From Micropterix aruncella (taxonomy: Eukaryota; Arthropoda; Insecta; Lepidoptera; Micropterigidae): 64,000 bases of DNA. Position numbers and translations under genes: made by a program. Below, piece by piece: positions 23,257 to 34,385 of this stretch (the first letter of the stretch is position 1; every line of letters starts with the position of its first letter). Below the pieces are notes generated by a model that worked only from the letters and a program-made list of their open reading frames with translations, did not search any database and was not told the DNA's origin. The DNA lies in the NCBI GenBank assembly GCA_944548615.1, contig OX155980.1, forward strand, positions 35,303,991 through 35,367,990, read 5' to 3'.

Positions 23257-23289
23257 ACCCCAGGCTGGTATAACAATATGTGATCGTTG

Positions 23290-23915
23290 TTCCTGCCTAG
23301 AATGAGCGTAGAAGACTTAGATACTTGGATACTTTATTACCTAGCTCCGCGAACTGGCCCGCAAGAATTTAACACAAAACCGCGTGGTGCCAGATAAAAT
23401 CCCGGCGGGCATCCTCGCGCTCTTGCTGCTATTTGAATGGCCGGATTTCTCCTGCCTCTCGACTGGTTACAAGTTCGAGGTTGCTTGCGCGGTCCTCTCC
23501 CGTATGTTACCGGTGATCCAGTATCTGCCGAAACTGTCGCGGACCACGGCGTCCATTGCCCGATTGTCCACTCGGGATAGGGCGGCCGATAGGTCGTTTC
23601 AAGAGCGGTTGCCATAACCTTAATAACCACCTATACTATATAGGAAACAAAGCCGTTTCCAGACTCCTCCAGTTAACTGTCGGAATGCACAGTCGATTGG
23701 CTGACGCCACACGGTGCGCAAAACGTCCAGGAACGCCCGAAGAACGATTTCCAGGGTAAACCGGCCCGCAGACCCAAGGCCGTACCCGGGCTCGCACTTC
23801 CACCTGGAGGCTACCGGATGGGTGCTAACCCGTAAATTTTCCCGACCCTAATATATGGGTCATGATAACCCAACTGCACTGGGCCCATTAGCTCCGATCG
23901 AATCCGGTACAATAA
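23290..23915 (+). repeat. Dispersed repeat D, copy 2
   Basis: It is collinear with 7609-8155 and 50930-51490, starting at ATGAGCGTAGAAGACTTAG. It keeps CTCGACTGGTTACAAGTTCG, TCGTTTCAAGAGCGGTTGCC, GTCGGAATGCACAGTCGATT, GCCGTACCCGGGCTCGCACT and GGGCCCATTAGCTCCGATC. Several frames stay partly open (for example SFQERLP then stop, and MHSRLADATRCAKRPGTPEE). The first ~80 bp of the family are missing. Confidence 0.65.
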
Positions 23916-24490
23916 ATGATTCCACAATTTAGAATTCAAAGCGAATGAATAAATTGAAAAACGCAGTCAAGTTACACAGTAAAACAGTTATACACGCCAA
24001 GTTAACATACAAGTGTAGCTTTATACATCAGCGATGAAATTTAGTAGAGACGATATTTATCACAAAAATCACGCAAAACACGGCATTCTCTCGACTCTGG
24101 TAGCTGAATACTGGTGGCCACCATAATGTTACGTCGGCTTTTGCTCCAGTCAAATTAGCGTGTACACATAGAAGTGCGACCCGCTCGATCAATGGTTCAA
24201 ATCTCCCATATGGACTAGGGCTACGTCCTCTTACATAATTACATAGGGGACAAAATAACCTCCCCTAATGTAATTAATGTGTCAAATTTTGGTTTTCAAT
24301 ACGATTTGCTTCAAAAGACTTGGAGAGCGAAACATATTAAAGTTTTAGGTGTTCTTTGCCTTGTGAAACATAATAATAGAAAAACTAGAGTAAGCATCTC
24401 TCAAGGATTTCATATTCATTGATTTGACCTTAAATAAATAATAATGGGAAACTTCGATATTTCGGGTAATATTTTAATCCTTGTACAATA
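23916..24490. other. No recognised feature
   Basis: AT-rich DNA leading into the minisatellite; nothing gene-like is seen. Confidence 0.35.
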
Positions 24491-24868
24491 CTTGTTATCA
24501 CATACGAGTACTAAAGTTTAGTGTGGCCAAGAGCTACTGCAATAAAGGGAGAATTTCTTCATTTATTTTACTTGTTATCACCTATGAATACTAAAGTTTA
24601 GTGTGGACTAAAGCCTTTGCAATAAAGGAATAATTTATTTATTTTTTATTAAACTTGTTATGGCCTATGAATATTGAAGTTTAGTGTGGACAAAAGCTAC
24701 TGCAATAAAGGAAGAATTTTTAATTAATTAAACTTGTTATCACCTATGAATAATAAAGTTTAGTGTGTACAAAAGCTATTGCAATAAAGGAAGAATATAT
24801 TTATTTATTTTATTAAACTAGTTATCACCTATGAATACTAAAGTATGGTGTGGACAAAAGCTAGTATG
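24491..24868 (+). repeat. Minisatellite, five ~80-bp units
   Basis: Units start at about 24491, 24571, 24654, 24733 and 24818 (spacing 80, 83, 79 and 85). Each has CTTGTTATCACCTATGAATA, ACTAAAGTTTAGTGTGGACA and GCAATAAAGGAAGAAT, then an AT-rich spacer. Unit 5 breaks off 10 bases before the candidate splice donor at 24877. Units contain AATAAAG, a polyadenylation-like word. Confidence 0.9.
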
Positions 24869-24878
24869 TTGCACTCAC

Positions 24879-25099
24879 CAGGGTGGCGGTAACGGTAGAG
24901 GGTTTGTAAGCGGGCGGAGTGCGAAGCGGCGGGTGTCCGGTGTGTCCGCGCGCCGCCGCCCGGCCGCGATGATCTCCCATCGCGTCCGCGCATCCATCCA
25001 CATCGCGATGCTCAATGGGATGACTAATGCAAGCCGTAGATCAGCCGGCCGCGCCAGTATAAACACTCTTTCGGGGGCAGAAACACCCGCATCCATCAT
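24879..25099 (-). CDS. Candidate minus-strand first coding exon, unidentified
   Basis: A GC-rich block carries a minus-strand frame from ATGATG (plus 25094-25099) for 73 codons plus two bases. It ends at a strong donor: CTG then GTGAGT, plus-strand ACTCAC at 24873-24878. The peptide begins MMDAGVSAPERVFILARP, has a hydrophobic run LALVIPLSIAMW, then a basic, Pro-rich end. No domain is recognised. The opposite strand is also open here (111 codons), as often in GC-rich DNA, so coding is uncertain; it may be a 5'UTR exon or promoter island. A heat-shock-element-like TTCTAGAA lies just upstream near 25128. Confidence 0.3.
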
Positions 25100-25789
25100 C
25101 GACACTTCTACCCACAATATTTATCTCCTTCTAGAAGTTTTTGCACTTCCCTGCATTTACATATAGTACGGAGGCCAAAATAAAATAACATCAGACAAAC
25201 GAGCATTTAACTCGCGCGCAGAGGGTTCCGTACCTTACAAAGAAAACTTTGAGGAAAATTAAAATTTGACTTAACTAGTAGGTAAATAGATAACAGGAAT
25301 AAAAAACACGACTGCCGTTACAAAAAGTGAGATTGCGAAAGAGTTGAGTGCGAAATACTTATGGATTTTGTATTTATCCATATAGATAGAGACATAGTTT
25401 CGGAATGTACTCAATCAAACCTTTTATTTGACACCAATCACGATATATTTATGTTAATTAATTGACTTCTGGAGATTTTGACATTTAGACAGCTATTTAG
25501 GTACTTGATATTTGGACAGCTGAGGTACCCTATGATACTCGGGATGACTAAACAATTCTAACAATACTACATACTTCTAAATCGGTGCAAGCGTTTAGAA
25601 GTTATAGTGAAATAAAGAAACGGAAAACATACATAGATGCACCCTGAACACATTACATTGCTTTTTTGTTGGACAGTCGTGTAAAAAGGAGTCATACCAG
25701 TTCGTCGAATATTGATGTCTTTTATAAGCTAAGTATAGCAACCTATAATATGTCTCGCTGTACACTGAATATTTACTATATACAGAGAG
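25100..25789. other. No recognised feature
   Basis: AT-rich DNA except for a short GAGGGTTCCGTACCTTACAAA block near 25217, a type of word common in insect repeats. Nothing else is seen. Confidence 0.3.
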
Positions 25790-25799
25790 GACCCCGTTA

Positions 25800-26865
25800 A
25801 TTAATACCTGAATTTCTCCAGGGAACGAAACTGCTAAAGTCTTGAAGTGTATGCTGAAAGATATTTAAGCAAAATAACAGAATCTCTGTTGTCCAGTCAT
25901 GCAGCATTGGAGCGGGAAATTCAAAAGTCTCAAACTCGCATTCAGTAATTTTGACATTGAAGGCTAACAACATGCCCCCATACTGTCGTTGTCATAGTCT
26001 CCTAGCAAGAAAGACTCCTTCTGTTCTGCATCGATCATTAGTTGTGTGCGCCGATGCCTGATTTTTCAACGGCTGCGTCTGAAACAATAAACGGCTGCGG
26101 CGTTCCGACGTGTAACCAGAACGCGTAGTTGATTATGGTTAGTTGTGTAAATAGTTACTTTTTGTCATCTCCATTCTCTTCTATCAATACCGTCTTACGG
26201 GAACCAATCACGTGAGGGAAGATTTCCGCTTTCTAGCACTGGAATTCCACTGTAAGAAGACATTTAACACATCTTCAACGTCCGGAGAGGAGAAATGTGC
26301 ATTTTTTTATAATGTTTTACAGAAGAATGGCATTGTCTTTATGTCGTATGAAAGTAGATGTAAAAGTTTATGTTGAAATAGGTATGTTTCACTAATATAC
26401 AGCCAATCTAGACTTCGGTCAACCTTTTCTAAGTATTAAAATCGGAAATTCAACATTGCAGCAGTTGGACAATTTGTTGATAAGAAATTATAATTTGTCT
26501 CTTCATTCGTATCCAAGAGTAACAATTTGACAGTATGTTTGACGGGTTATTCCCTTTCATCGAAATACTTCAGAACTCCTTAAATCTCTAATTTGATTAA
26601 TAGTACAACTTCAAATATGTTCATGCCTTGCTAAATAAAGGATTTTAGTACTAGTCACGCCGCTTGCGTACGCGGGTTTCAGATCGGCGTCGGCGGCGTG
26701 ACCAAATCTACCGGCGTCGGCAGCGCGAGGCGACGCACACGTCTTCATGGATTGTACTGCCACACCCCAGTCCAGCATCATTTTGGCTGGTTCCAGTAAG
26801 AAGCCTTAAAATCCACGTGGGCTTGTAAATCATTTGATTCACTGCAAATAAATACTGCGCGCTTC
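25800..26865 (-). repeat. Dispersed repeat F, split copy
   Basis: Two parts match 57755-58075 in order. 25840-26030 shares GTATGCTGAAAGA-type sequence, CATTGGAG, CAAAAGTCTC and ATGCC...TGTCGTTGTCATAGTCTC. 26735-26850 shares CATGGATTGTACTGCCACAC, CCAGTCC and GGCTTGTAAATCATTTGATT. About 0.7 kb of unrelated sequence, starting near TGCATCGATCATTAG and ending in CGTC-rich DNA, separates the halves. On the minus strand the right part reads SNDLQAHVDF, matching [10 protein letters not shown] in the other copy. Confidence 0.55.
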
Positions 26866-27059
26866 GGCACCTACATATTGTCGGATTCTTAGAATTGATT
26901 AAAATCGAGGTTTCCCTTATTCTTGAGTTGGCATAGAACAGATCGTAGATCCAAGCCTTTCGAGGTCTGGAAATCGACAGAGTACCTATCTACATATTTT
27001 TGCCAGCAACTATCGAAATCTTGAAGTGTTAATCAGAAAGTGGTTTAGCTTCTCTTATT

Positions 27060-27600
27060 ATTGATGTTTAAACATACGAAATAATATCCTTTTCTCCTCA
27101 AGACAACTGCATAATAATTTAGCGCTCTGCAGAGCGTGCTCCGTTTGCTTCACGGAAGATCCGGCCCTGGTGGGCGGTTTTGTCTGGTCTGGCAACTGAC
27201 AACAATGTTTCTCCTTATAGGGGGGGTCAAGGCGGCATGTTCCCGATATTGGCCGCATAAAAATGTAGTGTACCTCGCGTCGCGTTCGGGCGGCAACAGG
27301 CCGCGCAACAGGCAACATACATCAATCTTCCGATCGCCCCGATGCGGTGGCAACAATACATCCCCGCTCCAGGCCCGTTATTTATATCCGAGAATATTTC
27401 ACGCGACCGCCGCCGACAGCCTCAAGAATGCCAACTGATTAGAGACGCATGTGCCACGGAATGGCCACTACAAAATATCATTTAGCCGCCACTCTATAAG
27501 AGATGTCCCATTGTGTGCGCGCGCACCGCGCTATAATACCCCTGCGCATGCGCCTGCAACATTGCCTAAGTCATATTTTCAATCGATCCTCTCCGCCAGA
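27060..27600. other. GC-elevated island, candidate regulatory
   Basis: About 500 bp of mixed GC-rich DNA without a repeat match. It contains GGCCGCATAAAAATG (an Abd-B/Caudal-type ATAAAA core) and GTCTGGTCTGG. Several short frames are open on both strands but lack domains or splice signals. Confidence 0.25.
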
Positions 27601-27639
27601 TTACTGGAGAAGACTCGCGAATCGAACGGATACCCAATC

Positions 27640-28360
27640 GGTAGTCAATATAAAGACTAGCGAATATAGAGAAGACGGTGGCTTAGAAAATGATATAGTC
27701 ATAAAGGCAGATACTTTGGAGGATCTCCATAAAATGCGTCCCAACAATAAATCTTCGGATGAACTAGGATAAAAGTTAAACTTATTGCTCATATTGGCCC
27801 GACACCGGTGACTGTCAGAAATGCGACCTTCAAAGTTGTAGAGAAATATATCTGCCTGGGATAGAACATCCAACTCAGTTGACTAAACATGGCAAAAGAG
27901 GAAGAAAGAAGAATACGACTGACTTGGGCAGCGTTTGGAAAACTCCACCGCATCTCAACTCCGATATATCGCAATGCCTGAAGACTAAGGTATAAAATCA
28001 ATGCATCTTGCCTGTGTGCGGAAACTTAGACCTTGACAGTGGGGATCATCAGCAAATTTAAAGTCGCTCAGCAAACCATGGAAAGAGCTATGTAGACTAC
28101 CGAGGAAGCAAGATGGTGGACATAGCTCAGAAAATAAGCTGTAGCTGTAATGGCAGTGGGCCGGTCCTATAAACTGAAGAACCGACAACCTTTGGGGAAG
28201 ATAGGTCCTCGAATGAAGACCGCGCACCGGGAAACGGTATGTAGGACGCCCTCCAGCCTCTAGGTGGTCTGACCGTATGAGAAAGATAGCGGGAAGCGAT
28301 TGGATGAAGAAGAAGACGGAGGAACGGAGCCTGGAAGAGACATGGGCTGATATGTAAGCC
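27640..28360 (+). pseudogene. RTE-like endonuclease-reverse transcriptase, C-terminal relic
   Basis: The plus strand preserves the end of a reverse transcriptase through several shifts. LENDIVIKADTLEDLHKM occupies the place of the FADD catalytic block, with its residues changed. Then come YLGQNIQLSRLN, RRIRLTWAAFGKLHRIS (27900-27955), MVDIAQKIS, WQWAGPVY with RxxPRMKTAHRETV, and SDRMRKIAGSDWMKKKTEERS near 28267-28330. The order WAAFGKL, AQKIxxxxWQWAGH, GRPxxRWSDDxRKIAGSxW is typical of the RTE-like elements abundant in Lepidoptera. The 5' half is absent and the catalytic block is degraded. Confidence 0.75.
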
Positions 28361-29560
28361 AATTCAAGCTTGCTTCGCTTTTGTTCTCCTGTTTGTGCAT
28401 ATATGAAAATAATACTCTATCATATTTTTCTATGAAAATAAAATTCTTCGAGGAAAAATATGCTGAAAACCAAAAACAAAATTTAAGCGCGTTCTTTTAG
28501 GCGTGGTTTCAATTAACTTTGGCTAATACTTAAAATCGACGATTGGCTAGAAGTTTTTTAAAATTATGTATAACATAATGTCTAGCAGAACATTATTTTA
28601 TTTTATTTTATAGAACTTTATTTAAGACACGGTATATTTGATTGCAGTTTATTATCTAAGCTTTTGAAGCATTGATGTTTGTTGACAAATGATTCGCATA
28701 CAAGGCCGTCGTTGGGAATTACCGGCGATGATAGGGTAACCGTCCTGTTTGATTTATAAATCAGACACCTTTACTGTAGTGAAAAATCTGCTTGATACAC
28801 GGTATCATATAGTTTATAAAAATGTTCAAGTATATGATATAATTTGTTATAAGGTATACTGTATAACATCTACCTATTGGGATAAAAGTATTTAATTTTA
28901 TTACGATATAGTAAATGTAAACAATGCATTTTATTAGTCTGTAAGTTTTTTAAAAAAAAAATGAAATAAACAAATAGACATTCAATTTATGACAGTGCAC
29001 ATTTGCGATAACTTTTGCTGTGGACCGCAGGAAGCTGTAATGGCAAGAAAGTCATATGAAATAAATAACATAAATTGTCAACATTTTCGTTATTGCACCC
29101 ACGAAAATATCCGAATAATAAATAACAAACAACAGAAAGACAACTGAACAACTGATTTTGAAAAATAAATAACTTATATGACTTTAAAATTCCAACTCAA
29201 AATGGCCAGTATACTTAAAACGGCGATTCATATGGACCTTATATTTAAATTCTTAATTTTAAAGTTGTAGCGAAAATGTTTGTTTTGGAAACACTTTTGT
29301 ATTTTTTGTATTCTGTTCTACATTTTTTTTAAATTTTTAACTGAGTTTTTAAGTAATGGATTTCATCTACCGAACCCTATTTTAAAATTTGATTCACGTT
29401 AACAATACGAGCCCAGCTTATGAGACAGAAGCACTCTGGATTAATTGTTGTTATCTGGAGTCATTGCTTTTTTTTAATAAGGATCCAGCAAGTCTCTAGC
29501 AGTTCAGATACTGTCATTATGATATATTATTTTCGTGTTATTCAAGAAATGAAAAATATA
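28361..29560. other. No recognised feature
   Basis: AT-rich DNA, without gene or named repeat. Confidence 0.35.
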
Positions 29561-29753
29561 TACAGTCCGCGCGCAAGCTGCGAAAAATCGGGGGCTGGGA
29601 AAGCGGATTACGCCGCCCCCGACCGTCGCCTCATCCCCGCACTCTCCCAGTAATAGTACTGGGAGAGCGCAGGGTGTGGAGCGACGGTCGATGGTGGCGC
29701 AATCCGCCCACTTCGCCAGGTCTCGATTCTTCGGAGCTCGCGCGTGGACTGTA
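29561..29753. mobile_element. GC-rich hairpin MITE with TA target duplication
   Basis: A 189-bp element (29563-29751) between TA dinucleotides is almost one full-length inverted repeat. Its ends are CAGTCCGCGCGCAAGCT and, inverted, CAGTCCACGCGCGAGCT. Arms of about 90 bp meet at ACTCTCCCAGTAATAGTACT. TA duplication and CAGT ends suggest the Tc1/mariner group. The open frames across it on both strands are shadows of the palindrome. Confidence 0.75.
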
Positions 29754-30610
29754 TGTTTTTTTGTACTCTCAAAAACTTTTAACTTTTTGCATTCATCGTG
29801 GCCAGTGTCGTAGATTAGAAATACAATTTGTGAAATAAACATTTAACGATTTAAACATATTTAAAGAAATCTGACGCATTACCACATTACACGTCAATTG
29901 TGACGTCATAAATGAAGACTCGGGAAGGGATTTGATGTTAAAACACTATAAATGAACGGTCTTTTATCACCCACTTTGCATGTTGTTGGTTTTCCATGTT
30001 GACCATACCAAGTGCCTATCTTGGATTCAAATATCTCTATATGTGTTGTAGCCTATGGTCAATTTAACGATCTACTATCCATAGGCAACAATAAATGTAG
30101 GATATATCGAAAATTGTGGTATCTAAATTCTTTTACCAATAACCGTGTTTTTCTTTCCATAGCATAGCGGCTACCGCACTCTCTGCGTAATTCAGTAATT
30201 TTCTGGGCTCTGATAAAGACTTAGATATTTAACCTGCAGTCGCATCCCTGCAGTGGCATCATACAGACGTTTCCACAACCAGTGAAACAATGTTGCTGTT
30301 ATAGCATAACGTGTATTCAGCGAAGGACTTAAAATTGATAAGGCCATAAGCTATTTGAGCTAGTGCTGCAGTATATTTAAGTACTATGTATGGCAATTGC
30401 TCACTCGGACATTTTTTTGGGGCCCCTAAGCTATAGCTTTTGTAACTTTGACGTAAATCCTGCACTGCGTGTAGTGACGTTACGTCTAATCAAAAATACC
30501 TGGCTTTCTAACTAACGTGAACATAGCGTAATATACAGATTTCGGAATACAACTCAATTAGACAAGCGAAAACGACTGGAAAATCCTTTTTCTCCATATA
30601 ATGTGTGTAA
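29754..30610. other. No recognised gene; small repeat match
   Basis: AT-rich. CCCTGCAGTGGCATCAT near 30247 recurs at 37041 with TTTCCACA following in both, so a small dispersed repeat is present. Otherwise nothing is seen. Confidence 0.35.
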
Positions 30611-31095
30611 CCAAAAACCCTTTCTTGAGAAGGAACGGAACGGTCGGAACGCGAGTCTATATCGGACTTGAACGGTTTTATTTCCGGTGTTGGATGGTGA
30701 CCCTAGCTAGAGGAGTCCCGCGATGAAAAGCATTGGCGAACGACTGCGATTGAAAATGAGTCGAACCTCACGGCCAATACCGACGTTTTAATACCAGATC
30801 GCCGTTTTACGATCGTATAAAATATTTATTGCCGTCGCGGGCTGACTGTCTTGGACGGCGCGGCGCGGCGGCGTCCCTCGGCTCCTCATCGGATCATGAA
30901 AAGTGCGCTCCACCATTAATGCCGCTAGAAAATACGGCTTCGCAAGTCATAAAATGCCTACGAATAAAACGTTTTTATTGGAGGCGTTTCATCAGTTAAA
31001 AATTGGCGTTTGAATCGCATTTTTCATAGGTGCGAAAATATACTGGCAACACGCGGGACACTAACACCAACACGCGTCACACCTACGGATCACAG
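30611..31095. promoter_or_regulatory. GC-elevated island with ATAAAA-type motifs, candidate enhancer
   Basis: Unique-looking DNA with TTTTACGATCGTATAAAA at 30805-30822 and AATAAAACGTTTTTATTG at 30963-30980, both near-palindromic with Hox/Abd-B/Caudal-like ATAAA cores, and TCATAAAATG between them. No ORF or repeat match explains it. A regulatory role is inferred only from motif density. Confidence 0.25.
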
Positions 31096-31908
31096 GATAA
31101 ATGTAATAAGCTCAGCTTGAAAGACGAAATAACCCTTAACTGCTACAGGTAGGTACATGGGTCAAATGATTGATTATTAATTAAAACGTCGTATAAATAA
31201 TATCGCATAAACCTTGTAATTTTTTTGAGAAACAAAAATATTTTCATTTTAAATTATCTGATTATTTATGAAAATAGTTTATTATTTATGAAATTGGTTT
31301 ACACCACAAAAGTGTGTATGTACTTACAATTGTGTGAAATTGGTCTAAAACCAAAAACCTTCAATAATATTTTTTTGTCTAAATACTCGATTTATATAAT
31401 ATTTTTTTTATTTGATTTCTCATTATTAATATAAAACCAATTATAAACTTGATAAAATAAATCGAATTTTCCGGCATAAAAATAATTATTCAACATGACG
31501 CACTTTTGTGGTTGCAAACAAAATGTATCAACTAATGATTTTATAACTTGTTTTTAATTGAAAAACAAAATTAGGGCCCCTAAAAATAAATAAAATAACT
31601 TGAGTTGTGGAATTATTGACAAAAACTAAAAACCCTGACTGTTAAACTATTCTACCATAAGAACAGCAATAATCTTATGTTAGAAATAATTTTGGATATA
31701 AAACTTGAGACAAGCGTTTCACGCATAGGGCAAAATCAACACATTTTTTATAAATGTGTGGATTGCAAGCATTTTATTTATTTTATTATTGGGTATGGGT
31801 ATATGTTCTTAAATTAAAACACCAAAGATTTCTGATTGAACATTTTTTATTAAACTATTTTTATTAAACTACACCGAATTTATACTAAATTATAAAATAA
31901 AAAAAAAT
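31096..31908. other. No recognised feature
   Basis: Very AT-rich sequence before the first family B element. Confidence 0.35.
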
Positions 31909-32511
31909 ACGCGTGGCACTCGGGGACTGCCGCGGTAAAGCTATTGCATAGCATTTTTAACAACTTAAGTATGCAATTATAATTATTTATTTATTTTATT
32001 TATTTTATTTTTTCTGATATCAGATAACTGCGCTCTATCGGAAAACGTTGAAATTATTCCGAATAATTTGCGGCTGCGGAAGCAAATGATTCGGAATAAT
32101 TAAAACGTCTTCCGATAGAGCGCCGCGCACGAATTTTTTATTCGATAAAGCAAAAAAAAACGGATTATTCGAAAAAAATCGTAGATAAAAAGATAGATAA
32201 TTAAATTATCTTTAAAATGGTGCAGGTTTCATAATAATACGCCAGATAGTATTTGAGTAGTAGTCGTTTTTGTGTTCGGTTAGACCTAATTTCACAAATT
32301 AATTACACTATGTAATATAAACAAAATCTAAAATATTCAAAGCTAAGAATATTAGGAAAATGTTCTTGTTTAACATATATTTTTTTCGAATCGTAAGCAG
32401 TACTCGTTTAGACGTAATTATCAGTTTAAAATCATTAATATTCGTTAAGAAATTTCTTCATTCGGTCGCCGCGCTGGCCCTAGGCCCGCGATAAAAGCTA
32501 TGCAATAGCTT
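31909..32511 (+). mobile_element. Family B element, copy 1 (full length)
   Basis: About 600 bp. The left end is GCGTGGCACTCGGGGACTGC, CGCGGTAAAGCTATTGCATA, GC. The right end is TTCGGTCGCCGCGCTGGCCC, TAGGCCCGCGATAAAAGCTA, TGCAATAGCTT. AAGCTATTGCATAGC (31938-31952) and GCTATGCAATAGCTT (32497-32511) are exact inverted repeats set inside similar CGCGRTAAA contexts. A ~94-bp internal hairpin lies at 32030-32123. It has no coding capacity. The flanking T- and A-rich DNA hides any target duplication. Confidence 0.8.
32030..32123. repeat. Internal hairpin of family B
   Basis: GCGCTCTATCGGAAAACGTT pairs with AAAACGTCTTCCGATAGAGC, and ATTATTCCGAATAATTTGC with GCAAATGATTCGGAATAAT, around CGGCTGCGGAA. 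The same hairpin is conserved at 38031-38124 and 39086-39182 and, on one side, in 35128-35407. Compensated pairing kept in several copies suggests that the fold matters or arose before amplification. Confidence 0.8.
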
Positions 32512-33039
32512 AATAAAAATTACCATTAGATACTGTATATTTTCTTAAATTAAAACACAAAAAAAATCTGTAAGAAAAGCACCATTTTCTTAAGCTCCTG
32601 CATGCAAAACCAGTATGTCATATCTATGGTTTCGTGTACCTTACAGGTGAACAATGCCTACATAAAAAATCTCTCATAGTTTTATAGCACATATATTCAA
32701 AGTGGATTTTGGTGGTTCTCCCGTTCCCGGCTAGAAATTCCGGCGCAGAGCTATCGACGCGACCATCCCAATATGCTACTGTATACACTGCGGAACGACG
32801 AAAGCAATGAGCCTAAGGAAATCACTGTATCATTTAACATTTCAAGTAAAATCGGGCATGCGTAACGCTTATTTTGTTGTGTTTTGGCACTTGAAATATT
32901 TTATTTTAGTTTTCTTTATTAATAGAACAAACGGCGTTTTTACATTGAAATCCTGGAACTTTAATTATAGTTACAAGTATTAACTATTCCCCATATTACG
33001 TCTTCCTGTTCCTGAAACTACCCCACTCGCGGGAATGTG
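32512..33039. other. No recognised feature
   Basis: AT-rich with small GC patches near 32715-32800; no gene. Confidence 0.3.
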
Positions 33040-33660
33040 CGTTGTTGCAACGGCCGCGCGGCTGAGTAGCAGCGGCCGCCTAGAAAGTTAAGAGTGATTT
33101 TTAGGACGGTGAATGTTCAAGTGTCAATCTGGGTAGAAATCTACAAGCTGACTTAGCAGATTCCAATGCCGAGGTCCGCCGGTGACCCCAGTTTGTATGC
33201 GGACCGCGTGTCATCGTGGCCGGCGATAGATCGCCACCCACGACACCCAGGGCCGCATTAGGGTGCCTAACATTAACCCAGGTTACATTTAATTCGTTGT
33301 CTATCGAATAGTCATGCACACTTTTAAAAACAAATAAATTTCTAGAGTATGTTTTTTGACTGCAAAATATCAGACGGATGCCCACATCCTTACATAAATC
33401 AGACTGATGCTCACACGCCTACTTGATTTATAAGCCAAAAATATCCAACAGAAAATGCCCTCGATTCGGTCCTGACAGGCGCGTTCCCTTGGATTCTTTT
33501 TTGTGCCCTATCGATGTCCGATTCCTCTCCCATTCGATATTCAGCCGACATAATCGATGTTTTATTCCTAAGTCGTGGCCTCATGCACCGCAGGCGGATA
33601 AATACCCAAACTTTCGGCGCGCACGGCTTATCGGGAAATCATACAGTTGTTTTGCAAACT
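33040..33660. other. Two GC-elevated unique islands
   Basis: 33045-33300 and 33450-33650 are above local GC and lack repeat matches. The first has GCGGCCGC twice; the second has AATCGATGTTTTATTCC and GGCGGATAAATACCC. Open frames (94-96 codons on either strand) have no domains. Possibly regulatory. Confidence 0.2.
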
Positions 33661-33954
33661 TAACTTTATACTTAGTTACTATTTATGCTTTGTCAAACAA
33701 TACGACAAATTAATTACATTTATAGGTTTTCTGGAATGGAAAAAAATAATAATTTGTCCTTCCATGGTCAACTATGGCATCTGCTGTGTTGCTACTTTAC
33801 AGGAGATACAAAAAATCATTTTAAAAACCTGAGAAAATAGACAACGGGACAAACCTAATTCATAATCAAACCTTGTGTAGACCCTTTATACAAGCTTTTA
33901 TTTACCTTGCAATGTGTATTAGTTAGTTTGTATATGTCAAATCTTGCAAGCTGA

Positions 33955-34385
33955 ATTAGAACCACTTTCTCTTATCATATGAAGTGTAGAACCACTTTCT
34001 CTTATCTTATCATACGTTTCGAAGACAATGCATTTTTATGGTGAGCATGACCTGATTCTAAGCCCGGGATCGGCTCCCGGCGAGTCTGCTCTTCTACGGC
34101 CAAACACCACAGACACACAATTTTGTTTAAGCATTCAATTATAATAGCCCGTTCTAAATTTCACCATCACATGGCTCTCGACGAGGGGACTCCTCAACGG
34201 TGAACAGCACATAAACGAAATTTTGTATACGCATTCAATTATGATAGCCCGTTCTAAGTTTCACCGCGACAGAGCTACTGCACCCAGGGTTGGCTTCCAC
34301 GAATTTCTGTATAGCATTTAATTATGAAAGCCTTTTAAATCTTTCACTATAACATGGCTGCTGCACCCAGGGTTGGCTCGGGACA
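33955..34385 (+). repeat. Decayed tandem repeats
   Basis: AGAACCACTTTCTCTTATC occurs twice at 33958-34010. From about 34117 a unit of 85-100 bp is repeated three times: AATTTTGTTTAAGCATTCAA, then TAGCCCGTTCTAAATTTCAC, then ACATGGCT. CTGCACCCAGGGTTGGCT is present in the last two units. Old minisatellite, non-coding. Confidence 0.7.

Noticed and set aside
24491..24868. CRISPR-like regular array
   Set aside because: Units are near-identical along their whole length without unique spacers; it is a minisatellite in a eukaryotic genome.
29420..29842. Frames of 77 and 112 codons on both strands
   Set aside because: They cross the hairpin MITE at 29563-29751 and mirror each other.
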